From assembly GCA_039621445.1 (NCBI GenBank), contig CP154954.1:15429661-15493660 (forward strand): 64,000 nt of DNA, in the 5' to 3' direction. The notes beneath the pieces were generated by a model, which saw only the letters and a program-made list of their open reading frames with translations, did not search any database and was not told the origin of the DNA. Shown here piece after piece: positions 51,623 through 63,100 of this stretch (the first letter of the stretch is position 1; each line of letters begins with the position of its first letter). This DNA is from Euglena gracilis (Eukaryota > Euglenida > Euglenophyceae > Euglenales). The position numbers and the translations under genes were made by a program.

Positions 51623-51801
51623 ACCAAATCGCATTGCGGGCCATGCCGTCAAAAAGGGCAGCGCCCCCTCACCGGTCCCACTCGCCGGGCCTCAGCCTCC
51701 CCTCCAATTGTAGAGCTCACCGCCAGCCCCCTGTCGGACTACGACCCCGTGATGGTCCCCAGCCCGGTGTCCTCCGCACTCAGTGTTGGATTCCCCAAGT
51801 G
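51623..51801 (+). CDS. Candidate exon of the cyclase gene
   Basis: CCCCCCAG precedes it and GTGTAT follows. It reads TKSHCGPCRQKGQRPL, TRRASASPPIVEL and SPLSDYDPVMVPSPVSSALSVGFPK, open over 179 bases and phase-compatible with both neighbours. RRASAS would be a PKA-type phosphorylation site. Assignment is tentative. Confidence 0.35.
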
Positions 51802-53758
51802 GTGTATAGTGTGAAATGTGAGACGTGGTGTCCTGTGAGAAATCTCACCACCAAACGTTTGAGTGTTTTCCAAAATGTGCTGCATTTCCAGCAAGTTGAG
51901 AGTGTGAGTTTGGCAATCCAGCCCCCCCCCCCCCCGCACGTTAACGTATGTTTGCCCAGCTTCAAGTTTTGCCTTGATTCATGTCCTGGGGGGGTGACTG
52001 CGGGACCTCCCATGTGAACTTTCCACAAGAAATTCTTGTATGTCAGCCTTGCACAAGAACTGCCTTCTCCCTCTGGAAAAATGGTCCTCTTACCAACCCA
52101 TTGCTCACCCCAAACCTGTTGCAAATGGTCCCCAAAATTCCTGTGTTGGGGGTGACCTGAACATGGATTCACATGGTTCACTTAACGCAGCAGGCTTCTT
52201 TTTAAGGGCTTATCTATTTATCCAGGGATGGGCAGGCAGAGGGCCAAGGCATCTTCGACCCTGTTGGAACCCCCCCACCCGGGGCGAAAATGGCCGTTTC
52301 AGGGAATTTTGGTCGGCATGCACCGGGATGCCAAATCGAGTATTGGCAGGCCTCCCACAGCACAAGGCAGTCTCCCCCCCCCCCCGAGAAAGAGTTTAAG
52401 GAAGCCTGTGAACCACACCCCCAAGGGCCCCCAGGTAGGGCAGAGTGAGGCGGGAGGGTGGGTTTTCGAGAGTGGGTGGATGAAGGTTGGTTGAAGACCA
52501 TACCCTGCCCCCTGTGTTACTGCCCCCCCTGGTTATTGACCCCAGGCTTTTGGGCCCAAAGTTGACCCCTGCCCTGTTGGTCCCAAGCTGACCCGGGTCA
52601 ATAAGAGGGGGGGGGGGTAGGCTGAAAGAAATCTGAGGCAAATTTTCGGGAGGCAGGTGGATTGTTAGTTGGGTTGACCCGATCAAGAAACCTGAAGGGG
52701 TCCATTTTCCAGGGGAATTTGCAGGCTTCGGGTTTGAATGATGAACCAGCACGGGGCCTTTGCTCTGTTTAAGCCCCCATTCGCTCTGTCCAAAGGGGTC
52801 CCCCTGCGACCCCGCAACCCCCCTACGACCCACATATGGAGGGTTTCCAGATCCCAGTACCGGGGGGGGAATTTTGTCCTAGAAAAAATTTGCACGGACA
52901 AATTTCGCGGAAGCAAATCCCGCGAAATATTTCCAGACATTTTTAAGGAATCCCGCGAAATGTCCATCAGGTGCACAATGCTTCACAGACGCGAAATTGG
53001 AATCTATTCCGCGAAATTTGTCGCCGCAAAATTTCTCTGGCACGAAAATCATGTAGGAGCCAAAATGGTTAAAAAGACCTAATCAGGAATTGGCACCGAA
53101 ATTAGGATTCAATTGCCAAAATTTGGATATATTTTTGGACCACAACTCAAGGATGGGGAGAGGCTGCCCCTGAGGCCCAATCCAGTTGGTTGGAGGTGGC
53201 TTCCCGGCGGGGAGGGTGTGCTCACCGACCAAGGTTGCCCAATCAACCGGCCAACGGATCCCTGACCCCGTCGTCGCAGGTCTTCTGCGGCAGCCCCGTC
53301 CATGCCGCGGCTGTACCTCCGCCAGCCTGAGGGTTGAGCCGCCGTCCGCATCCCACAATGTACCATTCTGAGCAGACTTCTTTTGATTTGCTGGTAACAA
53401 AAATGAATGAGACAAGAGGCCAACTTTCTTGACTATTTTTGCTGAGGGCAACAACAATGAAGAAAACTGCCATTTCATAAACAAGTGTCGGTTTCTGAAG
53501 ATTGTTGCCACTAGTGACATCTCGCCAAAAGTTCGATGTGGAGCACCAAGCGTGCTAACACGAAGGGGCCTGGAGGGTCAGGATTGTCCATTACTTAGGG
53601 TGTGTCTGGCCACCCCCCTAGCTCACCTGCGCTATCTGGATCACTTTTTTTTAACATTTATTTATTTCTGGAAACCTGTAAACTCTGCCTCCGTTTTTTT
53701 GTTGTTGTTTCGCTTCCACTCCTTTCCACCCTGTTTCCCCCCCCCCCCCCGTTGTCAG
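51802..53758. other. Putative intron; no gene seen
   Basis: Holds a cluster of CGCGAAAT-type repeats (52900-53040). Nothing recognised on either strand. Confidence 0.4.
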
Positions 53759-53912
53759 CTCCGGCCGCGGGTGTGGCGCCAAGGACCCCCGGCAGCGGGC
53801 CCTCCAGAAGCTGCTCAACAAGGCGGCGTCCAAGCTGAAGGCGAACCCGGGCAGCACGCCGGAGGCCGTGCTGCGAGGGCTGCTGGACCAGGCCTCCGGG
53901 TCCACCCATTAC
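53759..53912 (+). CDS. Exon, probable N-terminal part of the cyclase
   Basis: Preceded by a C-rich tract and GTTGTCAG. Reads GCGAKDPRQRALQKLLNKAA, SKLKANPGSTPEAVLRGLLDQAS, STHY: amphipathic helical, Lys/Leu/Ala-rich, with strong GC-rich codon bias like the cyclase exons. The 3' end (TAC|GTCCCC) is uncertain and a later GTGGGG is also in phase. Confidence 0.45.
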
Positions 53913-54334
53913 GTCCCCGGCCGGGGCCTGGCTGGCCCCCCAAGGGGGGCTGGGCTGGTGGGGACACATTTTGCTTTTCGGGTGCCTGGGGGGTTGTGTT
54001 CCGTTGTGATTTTCCCTCCCCCACAGGGGGTGTGGAATGGAGTTGCATATTTTTTGCATAATCCAATTTGTTTTTTTTTAAAAAAACCCACATGGTTTGT
54101 GTTTTTTCAACAACGTATATTGAATTTTTTGTCAGTTTTTGTAAGTTGGATCACAGTCCCCGTACGTTGCACTGGAGGAGGGGGGCCAAAGGGTGGAGGG
54201 AGGAGTAAAAGGATCCACCAGCCCAGCACGTTGCGAAAAAAAGAAGGAAAAAACTCATAATAAATAATAAACAGCCCAGAAATATGGAACTTCAGAGCCT
54301 GAGGACGGCAGAAGAGTGATGTCCCTCCCCCCAG

Positions 54335-54440
54335 TGGAGGCGGTCGCTGCCGGGTCCTGCCCCCACATACTACTCCAACGCGCTGCCCCTCGTCAGCAGC
54401 CTGTGTCTGAGGCAGTACTCCACTAAGCCACACTGCCCGG
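54335..54440 (+). CDS. Exon, probable cyclase N-terminal part
   Basis: Preceded by GTCCCTCCCCCCAG, followed by GGTACC (CCCGG|GTACCA). Reads TYYSNALPLVSSLCLRQYSTKPHCP. Splicing to 57156 keeps frame (CCG G|AA GTT gives P-E-V). Confidence 0.5.
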
Positions 54441-54947
54441 GTACCATCAGCCAGGGGGGGGGTCTCAACAGCCCGTCCGGGGCATTTCCTGTGCCAGTCT
54501 GGCCGGCATCATTTGCCATCCCTCCCCCGGGATGTTGTCGCCTTTGGAGGTTGTCACGCACCGGGGAAGTTGTCACCTCGGGCCGTGCCGACGGACTTGC
54601 CATTCTGGAAATTCTCCTCCACCCCCCCCCCCTCCCCCGCCCCCGGGAAGTTGTCACGAAGGCTTGCACCAGCTGATTTTCTAGGTGGCATCACGTCCTG
54701 GGGAGGGGGAATCATTTCTCTTTTAAAATCATTCAATATAAATAACCCCCCCCCCCAAATAACACCCCCCCCCGGTGTGTTATTTGGGCACCCGAACTGG
54801 GGCCCCAAGGGGGTGTGTTTTATTTGGGGGGGTGTTATTTTTACATGGAAACCAAAGGAAAACGGGGGGGGGGTGTTATTTGAGCGCTCGAAATCGGCCC
54901 CCGAGGGGGGGGGTGTTTTTTGGGGGGGTGTTATTTGGGGGGGTTTA

Positions 54948-54949
<2 letters not shown>

Positions 54950-54981
<32 letters not shown>

Positions 54982-55084
54982 GCCGTCGTCGTCGTCGTCG
55001 TCGTCGTTGTTGTTGTTATTCTTATTCTTACTCTTATTCTTACTCTTATTCTTATTCTTATTCTTGTTGTTGTTGTCGTTGTCG

Positions 55085-55122
<38 letters not shown>

Positions 55123-55790
55123 GATGTCATTGTCATTGTCGTTCTTCTTATTATTTTTATTATTATTGTTATTATTATTAATTATTATTATTATTTATTA
55201 TTATTAATTGTTATTAATTATTATTTATTTATTAATTATTATTAATTGTTATTAATTCTTATCAACAGTTATTAACAGTTATTAACAGTTATTAATTGTT
55301 ATTAACTGTTATTAGCTGTTATTAACTGTTTTTAACTGTTATTAATTGTTATTAATTATTTTTAATCATCATCATAATAATCATTATTAATCATTATTAT
55401 AAATCATTATTATTACTTATTATTACGTATTATTACTTATTACTATATTTATTACTTTGAATTATTAATGATAATTATTATTAATTATCATTAATTATTA
55501 TTGAATTATTATAAAATTATTAATTATTGTTGATAATTATTAAAAATTATTAATTATTATTAATTCTTATTAATTATTATTGATTATTATTAATTCGTAT
55601 TATTTGTTATTATTTGTTATTAACTGTTTTTTTTTTAAACTGTTATTAACTGTCATTAGCTGTTGTTAATTGCTATCAACTGTTATTAACTGTTATTGAT
55701 TATTATTAGATTGTTATTAATTGTTATTAATTGTTATTAATTTTTTTAATTGTTATTAATCGTTATCAAGTGGTATTGATTAGCATGAAT
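54950..55790. repeat. Compound microsatellite (GTT/GTC)n, (TTATTC)n, (TTA)n
   Basis: Triplet repeat that changes from GTT to GTC to TTATTC and back to GTT, then decays into TTATTAA/TTGTTATTAA units for 600 bases. All frames stay open through the first part, so apparent proteins there are artefacts. Confidence 0.92.
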
Positions 55791-56940
55791 TATTATCACC
55801 TCCCCTCCCCCTTGTCCAACGACCGGGCTTGCCCAACGACCCCCCCCCCCGGTCAGAGACGATCTTTTCGTATACGATCTTGGGGAAATGAGACTTGATA
55901 ATGTTCTTGCTTTTGATTTTGTCCTTTGCAGCTTCTCCGACTTCTGTGATGAACCACTACCCAATGGGTTGTTGTGTTCTCTATCGTCGCTCAAATGGTG
56001 ACCTTGAAGAAGGCATCGTTGTGGGCCCCTGCCGGTACGGTGATGGTTAAGCGCCTATAGTAAAAATGGCCGAAAATGGCCGAAAATAGCCGAAAATGAG
56101 AAAAAATTTGTTGCAATTATTTTTCGAGTTTTTTTGCTTAACATTTTCTTTTTCCCTGGGGGGCAAATTCCAGTGCGACTGATTCTTGTCTCTGTACAGC
56201 CTCTCTTCTCCTGCCATTATGCCTGGCCCTGCAACACATGCTGCTCAAAGAACCACCTCCTAATGGGTTATTTGGGCCAAAGCTGAAGGTTTTGATGACA
56301 TTTCAGAAAATTTTGTTGACAAGGGCGATGCTGGCATTTTTTTTGTATATTTTGAAGGATTAAACCCATTTTTGGGATAATTTCTCCACAAATCTCCAGT
56401 ACCACACCCGCCTTGGATCAATTTGGATCAATTTTGGATCAATTTGCACTGATTTGGCAAATATTGAGCCAATTTCAGTCATTATGAGCACATCTTTGGC
56501 ATTTTTGGCCATTTTGCGCCATTTTGGTGATTTTGGGTTATTTTTCAAATTTTTTTGTGGACATTGCTGGCATTTTAAGACAATTTTAGGTTATTTGAAG
56601 CCATTTTAGGTTATTTTGGTTGCTTTTTGGGGCTTTTTGTGGTCAATTTTGGGCTTTTTGTGGTCATTTTGCTGGGTTGGGAGCCAGTGCATGAGATTGG
56701 CTATTGCCAGGCGCGAAGCGCCAAAAATTTCCAGCGAGACGCGCCGGAAATCCCCCCCCCCCCCTTGTCTAACGACCCCCCCCCCCCTGGTCAGAGGCGA
56801 ACATTGGCCATTTTAACGACCGCCCCCCCCCCCCGGTCAGAGACAAATATTAGCGGTCGTTGGACAAGGGGGGGAGGTAATTAGTATTAATTATTGCTAA
56901 TTATTATGAAGTATTATTAAATATTATTAGTTATTATTAT

Positions 56941-56974
56941 TTCATCATCATCGTCGTCGTCGTCGTCGTCATCG

Positions 56975-57014
<40 letters not shown>

Positions 57015-57015
57015 T
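56941..57015. repeat. (ATC/GTC)n microsatellite
   Basis: TCATCATCGTCGTC... with ATC and GTC triplets. Confidence 0.92.
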
Positions 57016-57155
57016 TTTATAATATATTTTATATATTTAAAGAATTTACCACCCCAAAACATACAAACGCGTGTGGATAAACTGAAAATGCTTGTGCTCC
57101 CCCCAGCTCGTTGGTCCCCCAGCTCCGTGTCCAATGCACATTGTATTCCCCTCAG

Positions 57156-60100
57156 AAGTTGCCCCCCCCCCCCTGCCGCCCGACTCTGCGGTGCTGATGC
57201 TCGACATCTGCCAGTACTCCCGCCTCACGGCGGCGCTCGCCCATCTCGGGCCGCACATCCTGAACCGCTGCATCAATGGCTGCCTCTCCCCGATGATCGA
57301 CCACATCCAGGCCGCCGGCGGCGACGTTATCAAGTTCGCCGGGGACGCCCAGGGCAGGGGGTGGCCCCCAGGTGGGTGGCCCCCAAAGGGGAGGGTCCTC
57401 CACCGGCATCGAATGGTGGGCTCTTGAGCCATTTGATGACGTCACAGACCAGGTAGTGGTCTTGTTATTCTTTGGCTTTGTGCTTCCAAAGAAACAGGAG
57501 TCGGAGTCTGCGGTTTCTTTTTTACCGATCACTCTCCTTTATTTGGCAGGCTGGCAACACCACTGCTACTGCGGGCCGGGGGGACCTTTTGGTTTACATC
57601 AGACTACAGTGGCAGGAGGACCTGAACCTGGAACTTTCTTCAAAGTTCCATTAAATTTTCCACAGCAGGCTTTCTTTTGTGGGATGGTTTGCTGCATTTT
57701 TTTTCCCATGCATTGAAATGCCAACGCCCAAGGCGTGTTTTCCTTTCTCCTCGTCCAATGCATACACAACACACACACACGCGCGCGCGCGCACGCACGC
57801 ACGCACGCATGCACGCAAACACAGACACACACAAGCGTGCGCGCACATATGCCCGTGCGCATGCACGCACGCACACACATACAATACACACACAACACAC
57901 ACACACACACACACATACACACACACACACACACATGCACACACGCCAAAGGCACGCCTGCCCTCCCCCCGCCCTGCCGGCGCCATCGTGACGGTGTGGG
58001 CCAACAGCCGGCTGGCGGAGTCGGTGCGGCACGCGGTGGCATGTGCGCAGTGGTTGCAGGAGAACTGCGGCCACTCCCCGATCCCCGGCACGAACCAGAC
58101 GCTGCAGATCCACATCGGCGTTGCGTGCGGCGCGCTGCGCTCCGAGATCCTGTACTCCCACTGCCCCGACCAGGGTCGGGGGTCTCCCCCCCCCCAATTC
58201 TTGGCCGGACTGTAAACCACCCCAGAATGTCGAGGCCGTGTTTTTGTGGACCGACTCTCAGGGGTTACAACAATTTGGACCCGGGGGGGGGATGCCCCCC
58301 CCCCCCTCCTCCACCTGGGTACGCCCCCGGTATTTGGTGGACTGCAGCCACCCGGGGGACCTGGCGGCCGCCCACCACCGGGCCGTGGCTGCCGTCCACC
58401 ACCGGGCGGTGGCAGCGGTGGCGCCCCCCGCCGCCCCGCCGCACCGCCCGGTGCGGGTGTTTGGAAAGGCAGGGCTGTATGGGAATCCTGAAACCCGGTG
58501 GGTGGAATGTGACCCACCATCACCATAGCCCATGAGCCGGCAGAACGTCTGGGGCTGGGGGGTGAGCACAAGAGGAGTTTGGGAGGGTATTCAACTGCCT
58601 GACCCAACCTCACCCCCACCCTCCCCGAACAAACCCAAATTGTAATCCTGCCCCTGATTTTAATGGAAATCCTGAAATACAACTAAACACCCAAGCATCT
58701 CCTGCCAAAGTCCAGGGACCTCCCCTCCTTTCCGCAGGACCACCCCACCCACCACCTCACCGTGAAAAGAAAAAAAAACCTTTGGCTCTGAAGTAAAACT
58801 TTGACCAAAAAATCGGAAATACCTCGCAAATATAGAAATACACCAAGGGCCTGGTGGGGGGGGGTCGGACCCCCCACCCACCAGGTTGGGGGTGGGGGGT
58901 GGGTGCAGCCCATGAACTCTGACAGGACGCCACCCCACATGGGATCCAGTTATCAGCCGAAGTGGAACCCACTCCCGGGGGGGTCAGCCAGTCAACAACT
59001 TTCTCCCAGCCAGCCGTCTCCCAGCCAGGCTGCCGAGGAGGAGGCTGCACCCCCCCTCCCCCGGATGGGGTGAGCCCAGCCCCTTTGGGGGCCAGCCCGG
59101 CAAAGTCAGGCTGGAGGTCAAGAATAGCCAAAAAAGGTTTTTCTGAGGAGTTTTGGAGGTCTCCACCAGAAATTTCCACTGAAAAATTTCCACCCAGCTA
59201 AAATCAAGGGGGGAAATTGATATCTGCAATTTTTCCGCAATTTCCGCAATTATCTGCAATTTCCACAATTTTTTCCAATTTTCCCCAATTTTTCCGCAAT
59301 TTCCGCAATTTTTCGGAATTTTTTTTCTTTACGCAATTTTTTCGTATGAACCTGGAACGGAAGGCAAGATGACTTTTGGCCAGTCCTCGAACATTTCGCA
59401 AGGGAACCCAGGTGCTTTTTTTGTTACTTAATTGCTAAGTTGCCAAAATTTTGCAAATTTTACAAAATTTGACAAAATTGGCAATTTCTGGGCCTTAGGT
59501 TTTCCCCCAATTTCTGCTGGGAAATGATTTTGATTTAGAAGAACTCCACATTCTGGACCAGATTTTTTTCTGAGACCAAACTTTTTATCAATTTTTTGCC
59601 GTTTTCGGATTTTTCACCAAGAAATTCCATATTTCCAAAATCTGAGTATATGGCTACCCGCCCCCGGTATGCACTTCCCGTTGCCGAGCTCCCCCTTCCT
59701 GCTGCCGAATGTGAGGACCTCCATTTTGTGTCCGGCACACCGCTGAAGGAGGCAGGGGAGGCCTTGGACTTCGCCAATGCGGCAGAGGTGTGCCCCCTCT
59801 CCATTTCGGGGTGTGACGTTGCTCGACAGTTCACAGCAGAGCAGATGAAAAATTCAACAACTTTTTTTTAGGAAAAAACAGAATTTTCGAATGGGACACT
59901 GGGCCATTTTTGTTGCTTTTTTTTCTTAACTTCATGCAATGTGGAATTGAATATTTGGTATCCATTTTTAGGCAGTTCTTTCTGATTTACCCCAGATACT
60001 GTCCTCTGGGCCTGCACATGCTAGCCCATCCCCAACAAGACCTGTCTCCAATCTCTGTGCTTGTTGGCCTGTGCCAAGGATGGATATTGCTATTGGGTTT

Positions 60101-63100
60101 GGAGGGGTCCCGATAAAACCCGATATATTGATCCCCTCCAATATGCTCAATAAATCCGATAAATTCGATATGGAGTTGAAAAAAGTACCCAAATGAACAC
60201 AATTTTGCCTTTTTTTTTGACTAATTCTGACCATTTTGGCCGATTTTTGGGTCCTTCTATGGTCATTGTGAAGGATTTTCATTTAAAAAGTTTTCAAATG
60301 ACCAAAAATTGCACAACTGGTGTCCCATTTCCAAAGAACTGGCAAAATTTACCTCAGATATGGATAATAATGGACAAAAAAGGCTCAAACTTTGTGTGAA
60401 ATAGTTTTCAAGTGACCAAAATTGCCCAAAGCATCCCCTATTGCAGAATTTGAAAGATAATTTAAAGTGAATGTTAAAATTTGGTGCCCAATATACCCCC
60501 CCCCCCCGAATAGAAGCCCCCGGGGGCTACTATTCGGAAAACTGGTCGAAAACCGAGGGGGGGGCTTCTATTCGGGGGGGGGGGGCACTATTCGGAAAAA
60601 CGTGGTCTGAAACCAAGGGGTCTGAGCACTATCCAACAAGTTTCTTCGTGGGTCCATATGTCCTTTTCCAGCCATGTCAAATCTGTCGCCCCTAAACGTA
60701 AACAAACCCAACCCTCATTGAACCAATGGCTGAAGAAGCCAAAGGACTGTTGAGGTTCAAAGCAGCAATGGCTGCAGCCTTCGACCCCTGCCTTGCCGTC
60801 CCAACTGAGAGGCTTCCATTCGGGGGGGGGGCACTATTTGGAAAACTGCTCGAAAACCGAGGGGGGGGCTTCTATTTGGGGGGGGGGGGCACTATTCGGG
60901 GGGGTTAAAGCATTTGCAAACCAAAGTTGGCATTAGCTGCTGAAATTGAGCAATTTTCACCCGAAATACGCATTTGTCACTCATGACACCCAAAATTGGA
61001 TATTTTCAACCCGAAATAGGATTTGACACTCAAAATTAGGAATTTTCCAACCCAAATTTGGCCATTGCCCCACAAATTTGGCATTTGCCCCTCAAAATTA
61101 TGAAGTTTTTCAATAATTAGGAAATCGCCGCTGAAAATTAGGCATTTGCACACCAAATTAGGGTCGCCACTCAAATTTTCATATTTTACATCCAAAATGA
61201 GCCATTTGCAACTCAAAATTAGAAATTTACACATGGAATTAGGAATTTGCTTCTCAAAATTAAGCATAGGCACACTAAAATAGGAATTAAATTAGGAATT
61301 TGCCTTTCAAAAACATCCGTTGACAAGGTAAATAGCAGGGTTTTTTTGCCCCCCCCCCCCCCGATAAAGCCGATATTTTACGATATTTTTCAGGGACCCG
61401 ATAAATTCGAGATTTTCGATAAAAACCCGATATGGGCCGATAACCAATATCCATTCTTGCCTGTGGGGAGACAGTTTTTTTTTCCTGTTGGGTTGGCAGG
61501 TTGATAAGTGATTTTGGTTTGTTCGGGGAGGGGTTGGACCAACCCAGGGGGTCAGACCCTGCCCCACCCCCTCCAGGCCAGGGAGTTTGGGGTTCTTCTG
61601 GGGGCGGGGAATGCGGACCGCATAATCCCGCATATTTTTTTTTTGGGATAATCCACATGGAAAGGCCCCAAAAGGCATTTGAGACAGTTGCTTTCTGTTT
61701 CAGGGAAGATTTTGTACCATTTTTTTTAAATCATATTTTCCCTTCTTTTGGAGTAGCAATATAAATGAGCATTATACAGATTATACAGAGTGTGAATTCT
61801 TGGACTGCATAATCCCGCATAATCCCATATAATCCCACGTTATTTTTCAAGGTCAAGAATCATTTCATCACGTACTCCCAAGTGATTTTTTTGTAATTTT
61901 TGGATTTCTTTCTCCACACTTAATCCTCTTTTTCACCCAATTTCATTGATCTTTGTGATTACTCCAACATTTTTGTTGAATTATCTGCTTAGTTTGTTTG
62001 GCTCATTGTCGGGCAGAGGAGGGGGTTGTTATTTGGCATAACTCATCGGCCAGCTCCCAAACCGTACATACGGGGAAAGGCCTCAAAATACAACAAAAGT
62101 TCATTTTTAATTCAAAAATGCCACCAAAAAATTCGAGTTTTTCTTACGTTAAATGTGAATTTACGTTGAAGAAACAAGACTTTTCCATTTCGAAAAAAAT
62201 TTCTTCTTTATGTTTTACGATTTTGTCTCCACATGAGAGAAAACCCTCTGGGATATTTAGATAAAATGGGATCTGGCCCTGCCCCTATCTCCCTGCAGGG
62301 ACAGGGCTGTACGGGAATCCCAGAAACCTATGGATGGTGGGTGGGGGCGTCGACCCCATCCTGGTGCACAGTTTTCTTTTCGTTCAAAGCAAGGATGAAT
62401 CTGCAGCCATTGGTGTGCCGTGAAACTTTTTAACCATTGAGCAAAAATAAAACAATGGAATGCAACTTTTTGGGAATAAGCACAAATATTTTTTGGAGGC
62501 AAAATGCAACAAATGCCAGCTCTGGGCCATACCATTGCTTAATACCTGCCCTACCCCACCCCCGGGGGGGGGTGACTGACTGCTTTTTTTCAGAGTGACT
62601 GACTGGTTTTCTGGCGAAGAACCCCGGTGGGCCCAAAAATGAAAAAATTGGCTAACCTGGCGCCAAAGGCGCCGGATTTTTTTTTTTTGGATTTGGAGGC
62701 TTTTTTTTGGCAAATGTTCATTGCCTCCTCCTCATCATTCAAGAGTGGCCAGTCCCCCCCCCCCCATGGGGTGGTAAAGTGACTGACTGGTTTTTTCAGA
62801 GTGGAAAGTGACCCCCTCCCCCCCGGGGGTCGCTAAGTAATGGTATGCTCTGGGCAAATGTATTTCAATGCTCCAGACAAAAAAATATTGACTCTTTTGG
62901 CAAACATTTTTGCCACCCGGGAAAATTGGCAATTTTTTTCGGGCATAAAGCTTGCGTGAGGTGCAATGCCCAGGATAGAGCCATACACTTCAAAGTCCAA
63001 TTTCTTCCGTAACTGGTTTGGGTTAATTTGATTCATTTCGTAAGTCATTTCAGGTTTTTGCATTCACATTGGCTGATTTGGCGATTTTTGGGACAGCTTG

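Larger units (their letters stand above)
54441..57155 (+). other. Putative conventional (GT-AG) intron with microsatellites
   Basis: Starts GTACCA and ends TTGTATTCCCCTCAG. It contains the GTT/GTC/TTA repeats (54950-55790) and the ATC repeat (56941-57015). Confidence 0.5.

Noticed and set aside
54920-55245. Open frames over the GTT/GTC/TTA repeat encoding poly-Val, poly-Leu or poly-Thr
   Set aside because: Triplet repeats keep every frame open on both strands; no conserved domain and it lies within an intron.
57677-57991. His/Thr-rich frames over the CA repeat
   Set aside because: Microsatellite within intron 1.
57156-58167. Photoactivated adenylyl cyclase (PAC) of Euglena
   Set aside because: No BLUF domain is seen and the C1 motifs (KFAGD, HFVSG) fit the soluble ADCY10-like type.
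58320-58480. GC-rich open stretch GDLAAAHHRAVAAV...RPVRVFGKAGL, first taken as cyclase exon 3
   Set aside because: The block at 59707-59787 matches the cyclase region that must follow exon 2 and joins in frame under the CAG/CTG rule; this stretch is repetitive and fits neither rule nor alignment.
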